Below are positions 40,901 through 46,605 of a stretch of DNA of 64,000 nucleotides, one piece after another (position 1 is the stretch's first letter; the number at the start of each line of letters is the position of its first letter). The translations under genes and the position numbers were made by a program. Origin of the DNA: Luidia sarsii (Eukaryota; Echinodermata; Asteroidea; Paxillosida; Luidiidae); the NCBI GenBank assembly GCA_949987565.1, contig OX465102.1, forward strand, positions 29,420,268 through 29,484,267, given 5' to 3'. The notes beneath the pieces are model-generated. The model searched no databases and was not told the DNA's origin. It worked only from the letters and a program-made list of their open reading frames with translations.

Positions 40901-42872
40901 TTTTAGTGTCAACGGCTGCCACGGGTTCATTTCCAAAACTCGCTCAACAATCGGAGAGCAAAATATACCTGTGAAATAAATCAATAAGTGTGCTCTATTT
41001 GTATCAGCGAATCAAATGTGGGACAAGTTTTTGTCGAAAATTTGGACAATAGCGGCGTCCAAATTTCGAAGGTCCCAGAGCGGCTATAGCCGTCATCCGT
41101 ACGCAAGACGTTAAGTGACCTTTCAACGTTTTCGGAATTGCGAAAGACTTTCCCAAGGTGAGGAAATAGGTCATTTGTTTCCTAATTTGGTAACTTTTGA
41201 GGCGCGCAGTATTGTACAGTGTGCATCTGGGAATGTTTTCCAGAATGGTGGTTTGGGTTGACCCCCACCCCCTTAGAATGGAATGATATTTACATTAATC
41301 ATCTATCCTCCCTCATCATTCTGTCTCCTTTCCCTTCCTCTTCCTCCCATCCTTTACCTTCTCCTCCCCTTCCCTCCTCCTCTCTCCTCCTCTCTCCTCC
41401 TCTTCTTCACCTTCTTCACTTTCTTCCTCTCCACCTTTCTCTCCCCTCCTTGCACCACTTCTTCCCTCTCCTCCCCTTCCTCTTCCCTCTCCCTCCCCCT
41501 CACCCCTTTCTTCTCCTTTCCCCTCCTTTCCCCTCCTCTCCCCTCCTCTCCCCTCCTCTCCCTTCTCCCCTCCTCTCTCTCCCTCTCGCTTCCTCTCTCC
41601 TCTTCCCTCTCCCTCCCCTCGCCCCTTTCCTCTCTCTTCTCTTCCCTCTCCCCCTCACCCCTTTCCTCGCCCCTCCCCTCTTCTCTTCCCTTTCGATCTG
41701 TTCCTTTCTCTCACCTCCTTTTCCCGCCCCCCTCCATCTCTTCCCTCTCCTCCCTCTTTCCCTCCTCTCCCCTTCATCTCCCTGTCTCCTCCTGACTCCT
41801 ATCCCATCCCCTCCTCTTCCCTCTCTCTCCCCTCATCCCTATTCTATCCTCTCCCCTCCTCTCCCCTCTCATCTCCTTTTCCCTCTCCCTCCCCCTCACC
41901 CATTTCCTCTCCTCCCCTTCTCTCCTCTCCCCTCTCCCTTCCTCCTCTCACCTTTCCCCTCCCCCTACATCTCGTCCCTCTCCTTTCTCCACCCTCCTCT
42001 CCCCTTCCTCTCCCTGTTTCCTCTCCCATCCCATCCTCTTCCCTCTCCACCCTCCTCTCCCCTTCCTCTCCCCATCTCCTCTCCCATCCCATCCTCTTCC
42101 CTCTCCACCCTCCTCTCCCCTTCCTCTCCCCATCTCCTCTCCCATCCCATCCTCTTCCCTCTCCACCCTCCTCTCCCCTTCCTCTCCCCATCTCCTCTCC
42201 CCTCCCATCCTCTTCCCTCTCCATCCTCCTCTCCCCTTCCTCTCCCCGTCTCCTCTCCCATCCCATCCTCTTCCCCTCTCCACCCTCCTCTCCCCTTCCT
42301 CTCCCCATCTCCTCTCCCCTCCCATCCTCTTCCTTCTCCATCCTCCTCTCCCCTTCCTCTCCCCGTCTCCTCTCCCATCCCATCCTCTTCCCCTCTCCAC
42401 CCTCCTCTCCCCTTCCTCTCCCCGTCTCCTCTCCCATCCCATCCTCTTCCCTTCCACCCTCCTCTCCCCTTCCTCTCCCTGTCTCCTCTCCCATCCCATC
42501 CTCTTCCCTCTCCATCCTCCTCTCCCTTCCTCTCCCTGTCTCCTCTCCCATCCCATCCTCTTCCCTCTCCACCCTCCTCTCCCCTTCCTCTCCCCGTCTC
42601 CTCTCCCATCCCATCCTCTTCCCTCTCCATCCTCCTCTCCCCTTCCTCTCCCCGTCTCCTCTCCCATCCCATCCTCTTCCCTCTCCACCCTCCTCTCCCC
42701 TTCCTCTCCCCTTCCTCTCCCCGTCTCCTCTCCCATCCCGTCCTCTTCCCTCTCCCGTCTCCTCGCCTCCCCTCCCTCCACTCAGGATGGGGACGACATC
42801 AACGACGAACTCCTCCTGGAAGATGACGAGGAGGACGAAGAGGACATGGAAAGTCGAGGATGGCGAAGATGA
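16850..42872 (+). CDS. RBM26: RBM26/RBM27 (Drosophila Swm) orthologue, complete, 17 exons, 1191 aa
   Basis: Exons: 16850-16914, 19455-19573, 22142-22493, 23527-23681, 24322-24585, 26107-26739, 27122-27358, 29529-29995, 31114-31254, 33454-33597, 35015-35245, 35927-36070, 37522-37662, 38299-38460, 39744-39830, 40536-40682, 42786-42872; total 3576 nt. Domains: PWI-like 1-82; Arg/Asp/Ser-rich about 165-300; CCCH finger C314, C323, C329, H333; Pro-rich about 345-560; RRM1 about 733-808; KDRLG 835-839; coiled coil about 875-1010; RG box 1037-1052; RRM2 about 1065-1140; acidic tail ending ESRGWRR, as human ends ESRSWRR. Family members are nuclear RNA-binding proteins linked to poly(A)-tail exosome targeting (PAXT) in human cells. 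It is somewhat longer than the roughly 1000-1060 aa vertebrate proteins because of Pro/Gly/Ala-rich insertions. The start is supported by alignment of the first residues (NVERLKEWL against human DVEALKSWL). Confidence 0.95.
17505..18341. mobile_element. 837-bp foldback element with nested inverted arms, RBM26/27 intron 1
   Basis: The outer arms begin AGTCCGAGTAACTTGG and end CCAAGTTACTCGGACT and continue through a gcaatcgccctttaaaaaa-like block. Inside the left half is a second inverted pair around gtggctgttgttatggcagt (17552 and about 17705). Further in, inverted blocks run through ccatgactacccc and then gagaatcaccgatttcaat, converging near 18000. No coding potential is seen. Confidence 0.8.
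18395..18545. repeat. Head-to-head palindrome of the GGGCCTGACG dispersed repeat
   Basis: Two opposed copies of the gggcctgac...caggacctttctcaaagg core meet at a cagagg spacer. The right side continues into gatttgcattttggttattt and agtaagcagtttgcaacatt, the usual flank of this family. Confidence 0.8.
18721..19009. mobile_element. TTAA-inserted MITE, diverged copy (AGCCCCTACAC family)
   Basis: It begins AGCCCCTACACACCATTGG and ends ggtgtgtaggggct, with TTAA at 18717-18720 and 19010-19013. A further gtaggggctttaa end at about 19185 suggests a second, overlapping partial copy. Confidence 0.75.
19338..19392 (+). repeat. Dispersed repeat core, intron 1
   Basis: tagtgggcctgacgtttcga, tccttgcaggacctttctca and aaagcagag lie 60 bp before exon 2. 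Confidence 0.75.
19455..19573 (+). CDS. RBM26: RBM26/27 exon 2: PWI-like core
   Basis: Acceptor catag|atg; donor aatg|gtgagc. It encodes CDADPVPLSKYVVALVKKDK and then SEQELKEICTAQLEVFLVN, nearly identical to the human family block around KYVVALVKKDKPEKELK. Confidence 0.96.
20386..20668. mobile_element. Second copy of the CCCTAACC/TTAA MITE, inverted
   Basis: The right end ggtttcaatgccggttaggg is followed by TTAA (20669-20672). The left end is decayed, with TCAA at 20382-20385. The interior shares cacaggacacac, ataccaca and aaaaaccac words with 1292-1483 and includes a (GT)n run at 20584-20604. Confidence 0.7.
20722..21993. mobile_element. hAT-like non-autonomous element, intron 2
   Basis: The right end ggagcgcg...gtttcaagccctg and left end caggccttc...gaggagcgct are imperfect inverted termini of CAGGGCTTGAAA type. 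A direct ATTTAC flanks them (20716-20721, 21994-21999). GGAGCGC/GCTCTCC subterminal words occur at both ends. The interior has no transposase ORF. Confidence 0.45.
22142..22493 (+). CDS. RBM26: RBM26/27 exon 3: end of PWI-like domain and low-complexity Gly/Ala/Glu region
   Basis: Acceptor cgacag|aga; donor gaag|gtaagc. It encodes GFVNELFQAIAAKSYLSP, then a very GC-rich stretch of Ala, Gly, Glu and Pro, and ends RRSRSRSRSHSPG. The Ala/Gly insert is a lineage-specific expansion relative to vertebrate proteins. Confidence 0.92.
22652..22745 (+). repeat. Short tandem of cagcttacgatgcatcat units, intron 3
   Basis: Four imperfect units of about 22 bp built from cagcttacgatgcatcataa. Confidence 0.8.
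23205..23396. mobile_element. Foldback element with histone-stem-loop hairpins, intron 3
   Basis: The left arm is aaaggtttgcggtgacacc, ctctttcaagaaggagc, a hairpin with one mismatch (23260-23275) and ggtaactcag. The right arm is agttacc, a hairpin GGCTCT/AGAGCC with 5-nt loop (23330-23346), acactccttgaaagagaag, tggtgtcatcacaaaccttt. Confidence 0.85.
23432..23520 (+). repeat. Pyrimidine tract before exon 4
   Basis: Ctctcc/cctccc-rich sequence ends just before the acceptor of exon 4 and could serve as an extended polypyrimidine tract. Confidence 0.7.
23527..23681 (+). CDS. RBM26: RBM26/27 exon 4: Arg/Asp-rich region
   Basis: Acceptor acccag|gcg; donor cagag|gtatgc. It encodes mixed-charge RD/RE repeats such as DRDRERDRDRERERDR, comparable to the Arg/Asp-rich region of human RBM26. 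Confidence 0.92.
23766..24110. mobile_element. Foldback arm interrupted by a pogo-like MITE, intron 4
   Basis: The family start tttgaaggttttcgtggtca, then gtaggtttgcagtgacaccac and ttctcttttgtcag, is broken by a 179-bp insert. It resumes at atgtgtggttctgaaaagaa with the perfect hairpin GGTTCTGAAAAGAACC (24027-24042). Confidence 0.75.
23841..24019. mobile_element. 179-bp MITE with CAGTGGAACG termini and TA duplication
   Basis: It begins CAGTGGAACGTTGCTATAAA and ends ttataacgacgttccactg, flanked by TA (23839-23840, 24020-24021). Termini of this CAGTGGAACnTCGTTATAACG type are typical of pogo/Tigger-like elements. Confidence 0.75.
24322..24585 (+). CDS. RBM26: RBM26/27 exon 5: RD repeats, SR run, first zinc-finger cysteine
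   Basis: Acceptor ttccag|gtt; donor gatg|gtgagc. It encodes alternating RRDD/RRDE units, an SRSRSRSRSRSRSP run and RDRCRDYD, where C314 begins the CCCH finger. The intron splits the finger between DYD and E, after the first base of the Glu codon. Confidence 0.94.
24683..24940 (-). repeat. SINE-like repeat, tRNA-like head on the minus strand
   Basis: On the minus strand, GGATAACTCAGACGGTTAGA resembles a polymerase III A box in tRNA context. The plus-strand segment that follows (tcccaagtagtcaactagtc, gacaaagtggatgcggctt) is shared with 47790-47965. Confidence 0.5.
25137..25209 (+). repeat. 73-nt tRNA-like sequence, probable SINE head or tRNA pseudogene, intron 5
   Basis: GGCTGGA at 25137 pairs with TCCAGTC at 25203-25209 as a 7-bp acceptor stem with one G-U. 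An A-box-like TAGCCGAGTTAATAAG and a B-box-like GTTCAAATCC are in place, and the length is exactly that of a tRNA. The D and T stems have mismatches and anticodon-loop position 33 is not T, so a working tRNA is unlikely. Confidence 0.55.
26107..26739 (+). CDS. RBM26: RBM26/27 exon 6: rest of CCCH finger and proline-rich region
   Basis: Acceptor gtacag|agc; donor ccag|gtatgg. It encodes RGYCMRGEFCPFDHGNDPVV (C323, C329, H333) and VVEDVN, followed by about 185 residues dominated by PP, PPM and GGPP. This exon is longer than its vertebrate counterpart. Confidence 0.95.
26755..27065 (+). repeat. (CAGA)n-rich microsatellite, intron 6
   Basis: Interrupted cagacagacaga with gatagacagatga and catgcaccagactga modules repeats at least twice. 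Opposite-strand ORFs with CLSV/SVCL runs are artefacts. Confidence 0.9.
27122..27358 (+). CDS. RBM26: RBM26/27 exon 7: proline-rich to YNPEDPAL motif
   Basis: Acceptor aaacag|gcc; donor aagg|gtgagc. It encodes PRDFQPRPPRPPPG, then AYNPEDPALDAKPYY, matching the human GYNPEAPS block, and NQSANLRSLIG, matching human QRPNLIGL. Confidence 0.92.
27408..27486. mobile_element. Right arm of foldback family, intron 7
   Basis: gagttaccggctcttttcag, then a slightly damaged 3' stem (agagagtc), acactccttcttgaaagag and tgtgtcatcgcaaacctt. Confidence 0.7.
27746..28113. mobile_element. AGCCCCTACAC MITE at TTAA, intron 7
   Basis: AGCCCCTACACAACATTGGT starts the element. The far end has ccaatgttgtgtaggg then cat. 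TTAA lies at 27742-27745 and 28114-28117. The interior contains ctcgagactcggttggcgg and ttcgcaaaac, shared by all copies. Confidence 0.85.
28290..28470. mobile_element. Diverged left arm of foldback family, intron 7
   Basis: atttgaagttgtgtgcatgg, agtttgtgacaaca, gccagtaactcg and a tgctctgcccgccgtctgg centre follow family order. The hairpin is decayed. Confidence 0.45.
28600..29010. repeat. Copy of the GAGGCCAATGATTATATCC interspersed repeat
   Basis: It shares tgaggccaatgattatatcc, gttcacattctgcagtcggt and cttatagagaaaagaaa with 32719-33265, 33690-34600 and 36310-36850. It ends near ctatcacctgggctagcc. Confidence 0.8.
29529..29995 (+). CDS. RBM26: RBM26/27 exon 8: linker and first half of RRM1
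   Basis: Acceptor tttcag|att; donor gcag|gtacgt. A Gly/Ser-rich linker with a short His run leads into RTLEIKKIPRELNSIAKLNE and HFQKFGVITNLQ. The RNP2-like strand is LEIKKI. The frame ends in phase 0, as in the vertebrate gene at NLQ|VAY. Confidence 0.95.
30040..30520 (+). repeat. Degenerate tandem of ttcagaggattgaggctgaa, intron 8
   Basis: About ten loosely spaced copies of gatttcagaggattgaggct with variable spacers extend from shortly after the exon 8 donor. Confidence 0.8.
30554..30856. mobile_element. Truncated AGCCCCTACAC-family MITE, intron 8
   Basis: TTAA at 30550-30553 precedes a damaged start (aggggtaacacaacattgg). The body runs through ccaaacgagtctcgagaaaa to ctgtataagttttatgt and then stops; the far terminus is missing. 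Confidence 0.75.
31114..31254 (+). CDS. RBM26: RBM26/27 exon 9: second half of RRM1
   Basis: Acceptor gacag|gtt; donor acag|gtactg. It encodes VAYQGQLDAALITYATHLQA and then NSIEAVLNNRFIKVFWHN, with the RNP1-like strand AALITYAT. Confidence 0.95.
31381..31843. mobile_element. MITE with GTGACCCGGCACAGC termini, copy 1, intron 9
   Basis: The inverted termini GTGACCCGGCACAGC and GCTGTGCCGGGTCAC are flanked by a 4-bp ATAT duplication (31377-31380, 31844-31847). Length is 463 bp. The same family is at 56778, 60789 and 63161. Confidence 0.88.
31941..32720 (+). repeat. 18-bp satellite, about 43 copies, intron 9
   Basis: The unit is CAGGACCTTTCTCAAAGG with substitutions (cgggacc, cagcacc, gctctc, gggagg). 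It equals the core of the dispersed GGGCCTGACG repeat. The array starts right after a tttcaattctagcaggacc junction resembling that repeat. Multi-frame ORFs are artefacts of a stop-free unit divisible by three. Confidence 0.95.
32719..33265. repeat. Interspersed repeat copy with SINE-like end, intron 9
   Basis: It begins gcagggtttgaatctagcag, then has the gaggccaatgattatatcc body, and ends ctatcacctgagccatccag. On the minus strand that end reads CTGGATGGCTCAGGTGATAG, tRNA A-box-like. Confidence 0.75.
33290..33360 (+). repeat. Outlier copies of the 18-bp satellite
   Basis: Four degenerate aaaaggcaggacc/ttcctc units lie about 570 bp from the main array, separated by the inserted interspersed repeat. 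Confidence 0.8.
33454..33597 (+). CDS. RBM26: RBM26/27 exon 10: linker with KDRLG motif
   Basis: Acceptor actag|gac; donor cagg|gtaagg. It encodes a Gly/Ser linker, GSIKDRLGIP (835-839 KDRLG, as in human VKDRLG) and QLTLVKNQPGPSADR. Confidence 0.92.
33690..34120 (+). repeat. 81-bp tandem repeat heading an interspersed repeat, intron 10
   Basis: About five copies contain gtttgaatctagcagtagcc, ctgtgaccaagtcatggttt and gaaattgtctggggccagtt. One or two copies of the same unit precede other members of the family (32719, 36310). Confidence 0.88.
34121..34610. repeat. Body of the GAGGCCAATGATTATATCC interspersed repeat, intron 10
   Basis: It joins directly to the 81-bp array and ends ctatcacctgagccatccag then cccttagcttgggaacc. 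It is closely similar to 32770-33265. Confidence 0.82.
34751..34903. mobile_element. Compact foldback element, GGTTCT hairpin subfamily, intron 10
   Basis: Arms are gaagtagtaggtttgcggta and ccgcaaacctattacttc. The right arm carries the perfect hairpin GGTTCTTTTCAGAACC (34834-34849) followed by acacctactcacaaaaagg. The left hairpin is decayed (ggttccgagaagaact). Confidence 0.85.
35015..35245 (+). CDS. RBM26: RBM26/27 exon 11: conserved LSKTVLNPAAL and start of coiled coil
   Basis: Acceptor ctcag|gtg; donor agaag|gtgaga. LSKTVLNPAALKPA matches human LTKTVYNPAALKAA. An Ala-rich stretch and a Lys/Gln/Glu helix, RKQKQELLEKLIQQQK, follow. Confidence 0.95.
35305..35690 (+). repeat. 84-bp tandem repeat, about five copies, intron 11
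   Basis: Units carry ggcgccagactgaaatgcca, ggctgccatcttggaaaagt and gggcgggatatagacaacct. They start just after the exon 11 donor region. The minus-strand ORFs are artefacts. Confidence 0.9.
35927..36070 (+). CDS. RBM26: RBM26/27 exon 12: coiled coil
   Basis: Acceptor taacag|tcc; donor agag|gtatgt. It encodes SFFPKLEDKSLPAERRAEIL and then IIKKLSQQVDKTKKELEV, aligning to human LISKLEKNKTMKSEDKAEIM. Confidence 0.94.
36310..36880. repeat. Interspersed repeat with two 81-bp head units, intron 12
   Basis: Two gggccagttgaaggccact head units precede the same body (gaggccaatgattatatcc, gttcacattctgcagtcggc), ending near gggcccagcccattttgatg. Confidence 0.82.
36912..37063. mobile_element. Compact foldback element, intron 12
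   Basis: Arms are aagaagtaatagg and cctattacttctt. The two hairpins nearly touch: GCTTCTGAAAAGAACC (36972-36987) and AGTTCTTTTCAGAACC (36990-37005). Acacatactcacaaaagagg follows. Confidence 0.8.
37148..37420. mobile_element. Full foldback element with perfect GGTTCT hairpin, intron 12
   Basis: The termini tgaatcaatataggaaaggt and acctttcctatgttgattca continue into gcggtgacaccatgtataag. Internal arms are taactcgacgtttcgacc and agtatgctctggccgtc. The right arm has GGTTCTTTTCAGAACC at 37343-37358, then acacctcttctttaagagac. In the left arm the hairpin has been replaced by a duplicated aggtctcttaaag. Confidence 0.88.
37522..37662 (+). CDS. RBM26: RBM26/27 exon 13: VQKELLDTELELY block; NAGNAG acceptor
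   Basis: QKELLDTELELY is nearly identical to human QKELLDTELDLY. The acceptor is a tandem cagcag: use of the distal AG starts the exon at 37522 (TKTEVQK, the human spacing), and use of the proximal AG starts it at 37519 and adds one Gln. Donor gaac|gtgagt. Confidence 0.93.
38299..38460 (+). CDS. RBM26: RBM26/27 exon 14: RG box and start of RRM2
   Basis: Acceptor taacag|gcc; donor cagc|gtgagt. It encodes RGGARGRGRGRGRSRR (1037-1052), a likely arginine-methylation and RNA-contact segment, then RPKMLCISGFDPEDRDEVLT, the first strand and helix of RRM2. Confidence 0.94.
39183..39486. repeat. Opposed dispersed-repeat cores, intron 14
   Basis: A forward core (gggcctgacgtttcgatcct to caaaggcag, 39188-39235) with the usual ttgcaaactgcttactgact flank at about 39138, and a reversed core at 39419-39486 (aggtcctgctaggatcaaaa). 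They are separated by about 185 bp. Confidence 0.75.
39744..39830 (+). CDS. RBM26: RBM26/27 exon 15: RRM2 middle
   Basis: Acceptor ttcag|gat; donor gttt|gtaagt. It encodes DLGEIEDVEYDETAHKYIIG then FHTRKEAEF; human has GEIEDCQIDDSSLHAVITFKT. Confidence 0.94.
39925..40068 (+). repeat. 21-bp tandem repeat, intron 15
   Basis: About seven copies of ggtgcccctggtcattgcct plus t begin roughly 95 bp after the exon 15 donor. Confidence 0.92.
40536..40682 (+). CDS. RBM26: RBM26/27 exon 16: end of RRM2 and acidic linker
   Basis: Acceptor tccag|gcg; donor cgag|gtaagt. It encodes AAKKGGAFKGQSLRMAWHIL, closing RRM2 as in human GARFKGQDLKLAWN, then a Gly/Asp/Glu linker. Confidence 0.94.
41285..42785 (+). 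repeat. 1.5-kb polypyrimidine tract with 58-bp periodicity ending at the exon 17 acceptor
   Basis: The + strand is almost wholly C/T. From about 41990 it resolves into about 13 units of 58 bp built from cccatcccatcctcttccct, ctccaccctcctctcccctt and cctctccccatctcctct. Starts at 42025 and 42083 show the period. Large ORFs on both strands (up to 535 codons) are repeat artefacts. Confidence 0.95.
42786..42872 (+). CDS. RBM26: RBM26/27 exon 17: acidic tail and stop
   Basis: Acceptor ctcag|gat lies at the end of a 1.5-kb pyrimidine tract. It encodes DGDDINDELLLEDDEEDEED then MESRGWRR and TGA at 42870-42872. The closing motif matches the human C-terminus and confirms the last exon. Confidence 0.96.
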   Translation, partial: DGDDINDELLLEDDEEDEEDMESRGWRR

Positions 42873-45240
42873 TCCCCGAGGAAGACGTGCTTATCTCCAG
42901 ACGCCGCACCAAAATTCCCCCGTCTCCGTTTGTCCTCCGAGAGTCGGTTGGCATTATCAAAGGACATATAACCCAAATATTTACATCAATCAAACACTCC
43001 AATGTACAAAGTACAAAGATTATTTTACCCATGATCAGAACTATTTTTCATTCCCTTTGATTGCTCAGCTTGAGGGGAAAGAATGACCGACAAGAAAAAG
43101 GGAACTGATGTTTGGTGGACAAGCTTTCAAACGGATTCCTATTTCTCCTCCTTATTTGCGTGCATCCTTTGGTTGATGTAAATATTCGCGGTTTTATGTG
43201 ACAACTTGAAGCTCATGGGAAAAAAAAAATGGAAAGGCCGGTTTTTACGCAGCCAGAAAGTCTGTCTTTTGGAAACGTCTTGTGAAGCTTTTCAGTGACA
43301 TTCGGGTCTGGGTGCATTACAACTAGCGGCATATATCTGTCTCTCCATTTTTCCCTTTTTTTTGAGAAATTCAAAATTGAGAAAGCTTCTAGTAGAATTT
43401 AAACGCTAAGCCTTCTATTTTAAGATTATTACGCATTGTTGAAGTTACAACTTTGTTTGCATTGAGTTGTGGTTTAGCAACCACAACAATCACTGTACTG
43501 TGCTCTTCCAGTCAAGATCCTTTTGAAGAAAAAAAACAATCCCCAAAGTTAAGATTTTCTCGCAGTGTTTTTTTGTTATGTTTAGTTGGTTCCAAATCCT
43601 TCACTGAAGACATATAGTAATGTGTTCATATGTTATTTGTATAGCCTTGCTGCTTACTATTGTCAATGTAATTGATTGCATGTGTTAGGGAATATAACGT
43701 AGTGTACTATCCCATCCCCTCCCCTCAAAAAAACACCTTTAGATTTCCTTTGCAGCCAACTTTTTAAAGTGCACAAGGATGCGCAGATAAAATTAGTGCC
43801 AAAAAAACATTTTTTTTTATTTTTTTTTATTTTTACAATCCTGCCACTCTTCTAGCTCAGGCCACGTGAACTTAGTCGAGTCCTCTGGAATCCTAGTTCA
43901 ATCCAAGGTCTATTAATTGTCTCCTTACACTGTCAGATAGTCACTATTCTCAAGAGAAATAGCAATGTAGAACACCAGATGAGATTGACACACATCCACA
44001 GTCACATTGGTTGAAGGCCAGTGGTGCTTATCAAAAAATTTTTTTAAAATCAAAATTTTCAGAACCTCAGTTTAGAGATCCATAAAGCATCCATTGAAAG
44101 AAGAAAAAAAACGGTACAACAAAGACTGATTAAAATTTCTTGAAAATAGACAAAATCTATAAGAGACTGGAGGATCTGAAAGTTTTGATCCTAGTAGGAC
44201 TCGTTGTCTTAGAGGAGAAATAATCCACCTTTAGGGAGTGATACACCGCCCCCTGTAACTTTTAAAGATCCAATTTCTAAAGATTGAAAATTGACTGGGA
44301 CTGCGACTTGAACCCGGGCCTCTGGTATTGTGTCACCAACACTCTACCATCTGCGCTGTCCAGCCTGAGATGCGATTGTCAAAATAGGTCCAATTTGTCC
44401 ATGGTATGTTCATGAATCCTCAGGGATTATATCTGAATAGATGTGGGCCATGACCTTTAAACTGGCTACCTGACCTTGAATCACCCGCTTACCTTCATAA
44501 CTCTCCTCCCCCTCCCCACCCCCCAAAAATCATGAATTCAAGACAATTGTATGGCTATTTGTGAATTGGTTGTGATGACTACTATGCTTATTGGTCTATT
44601 GGCCGACATTTTTGGACGAGCCAGTATGAATAAGCCAACTGGAGTCTGAACCAGTATTAAAAAGTCTTGCAAAGAGTTGTAAAAATTAATTTTCTTTTTC
44701 CAAAGCCATCTGCCTATGCAAAAAGGCATTGACAATCTTTCATTTGAAAAAATGCCCAAGGTTGACAAAGCTACTCAAAGCTACCCTCGTACATATGTTT
44801 TGCCTGGGAACATTTTCCCAAAAGAATTTCTGTGATTGTAAAATTAACATCAGTGAACCCCCCCCCCCCCCAGAAAAAAAAATCTTAGATTCTACCATTT
44901 GGTTTTATTTTAAGTTAGCAATTCATTTTTAGCAGAGGTAAGCAGGTTTTTAAATGTAGGTATTTGGTATACTTTTATGAACCGGAAAAGTACCCATTAA
45001 CATTCAGCTTTGCTAAAGTAAAAGAATGAAGCTGTGCTAGGTTTTGTTGGAGGGAAACGGGAAAAAAATTGACAGATTTTGTTTTGAAATCATTTGAGTG
45101 ATGCAACATTTGAAATTCAGATTCAAGGAGAAGAATTGTCGATTTTTGTCCATTCTTCTTTTACAAGACATAGCACTGCTTGAAAGAGTCCAAATGTGTG
45201 GACTATATGTAGGAATGATTACTCCTTAACGTTTTACAAC
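42873..45240 (+). other. RBM26/27 3'UTR and downstream sequence
   Basis: AT-rich sequence with poly-T runs and no convincing ORF. I see no clear early AATAAA, so the transcript end is undetermined. A tRNA-like repeat lies at 44293-44365 on the minus strand. Confidence 0.45.
44293..44365 (-). repeat. 73-nt tRNA-like sequence, minus strand
   Basis: Read on the minus strand it starts GGCTGGA and ends CCCAGTC, with an A-box-like AGCGCAGATGGTAGAGTG and a B-box-like GGGTTCAAGTC. Length and both termini match the tRNA-like unit at 25137. Likely the head of the same SINE family. Confidence 0.6.
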
Positions 45241-45284
45241 TTTGTACTTTAAATTTGACTGGTAATTGTTACTCTGTAAAATGA

Positions 45285-45545
45285 TGAAATCAGAAGAAGA
45301 AGAAAAAAAGAAGAGAAGAGAAAAGAAGGAAAAGAGAGAAAAGAGAAAAATAAAAAAGAAGAAAGCAAAGGGAGGGAGAAGAAAAGATCAGAGAAAAAAA
45401 AAAAAGCTGGTCATGTCTGAAGGGAGGAAAACATTGTAGCATTTTGAAAATACACCAAAAAAAAAAGAATTAAAAAAATTCAATTATAGTGGCCAGCTTT
45501 AAGTGCAGAGAAGAAGAAGAAGAAAAAAGTTCTGAAAGAACAGAA
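45285..45545 (+). repeat. Purine-rich GAA/GAAAA tract
   Basis: agaagaaaaaaagaagagaa-type sequence with two interruptions. Confidence 0.85.
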
Positions 45546-45659
45546 CATGGGGAAAAGTTCAAAGAAGAGATAGTCCTTGCATTGTCTGCCTCATCCCATG
45601 GAGGACAAATGCCAAGAAACAGCCGGATTTGCAAACGTCAAAGGAGGCCGGGATTTGTT

Positions 45660-46340
45660 GGGATGATCTGGCGTTTGGATCATCTATATCCACAGCCACT
45701 CCTAATCCCCGGATCGTCGTCATCGCGCCAGATATCTGCATCGTCAAGATTCAAGATCTGGAGTGATGTTTTGGGTTGGATTATCTGGCCAAGGGATCAT
45801 CTATATCCGCGGCCATTCCTAATCCTGGATCATCCACTTCTGGCCCAATCTCCTTGTCTCCAAGATTCAAGATCTCTGAAGATTTCTGTTGGATTATCAG
45901 GCTAAGGGATCATCTATATCCGCGGCCATTCCTAATCCTGGATCATCCACTTCTGGCCAAATCTCCCTGTCTCCAAGATTCAAGATCTCGTGGGATTTCT
46001 GTTGGATTATCAGGCTAATGGATCATCTATATCCACAGCCAATCTTAATTACTGGATCTTCCAATTCCGAATCTCTACATCTCCAAGATTCAAAATCTTA
46101 TGTGACTTTGTCATCTGGCTAAGGGATCATCTATATCCAAAGCCACTCTTAAATCCTTCGCCATTGGATCCGCTATATCCAGTCAAGTCACTGCGTGCGT
46201 CCAATAAGCAAGATCCTCCTGTGACATCTGGTCAGGATTATCAGATTAAGGGATCACCTATATCCTCAGCCCTGATATCCTTGATTCAAGATCATCTGAT
46301 GCCCACTGACCTACAGATGCATCATCTATATCCTCAGCCC
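45660..46340 (+). repeat. 113-bp tandem repeat, five full copies plus partial
   Basis: ggatcatctatatcc marks unit starts at 45678, 45793, 45906, 46020 and 46124 (spacing 104-115). Units share ctccaagattcaagatct and ttctgttggattatcaggct. ORFs reading through several units reflect the repeat. Confidence 0.9.
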
Positions 46341-46370
46341 ATCTTGAATTATCTCCATGCACACCCATCC

Positions 46371-46605
46371 TCAATAGACCGATTACACGACCAATGTTTA
46401 CATGCCATCACGGGACTTATAGTGGGTATTTTTGCATCTTATTTGGTGCAGAACAGGAGTGGAAATGAGCAAAGAAGACTATCGTATTGTCCACATTCTT
46501 CTTTGTACATTTTTATCAGTGCTCTGTGCCAAATGAGATGAAAAAATACCCACTATAAGTCATGTGATGGCATGTAAACAGTAGTCGCGCAATTGGTCTA
46601 TCCCT
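46371..46605. mobile_element. Palindromic MITE with TAGACC(A/G)ATT termini
   Basis: Arms of roughly 75 bp each contain tgtttacatgccatcac, acttatagtgggtatttttt and catcttatttgg on the left, with the inverse on the right (ccaaatgagatgaaaaaata, cccactataagtc). The unpaired centre is about 60 bp. Confidence 0.75.

Noticed and set aside
41219..42826. A 535-codon Ser/Pro/Leu-rich ORF and large Gly/Glu/Arg-rich ORFs on the other strand
   Set aside because: Entirely within the polypyrimidine repeat; composition mirrors the repeat and no domain is present.
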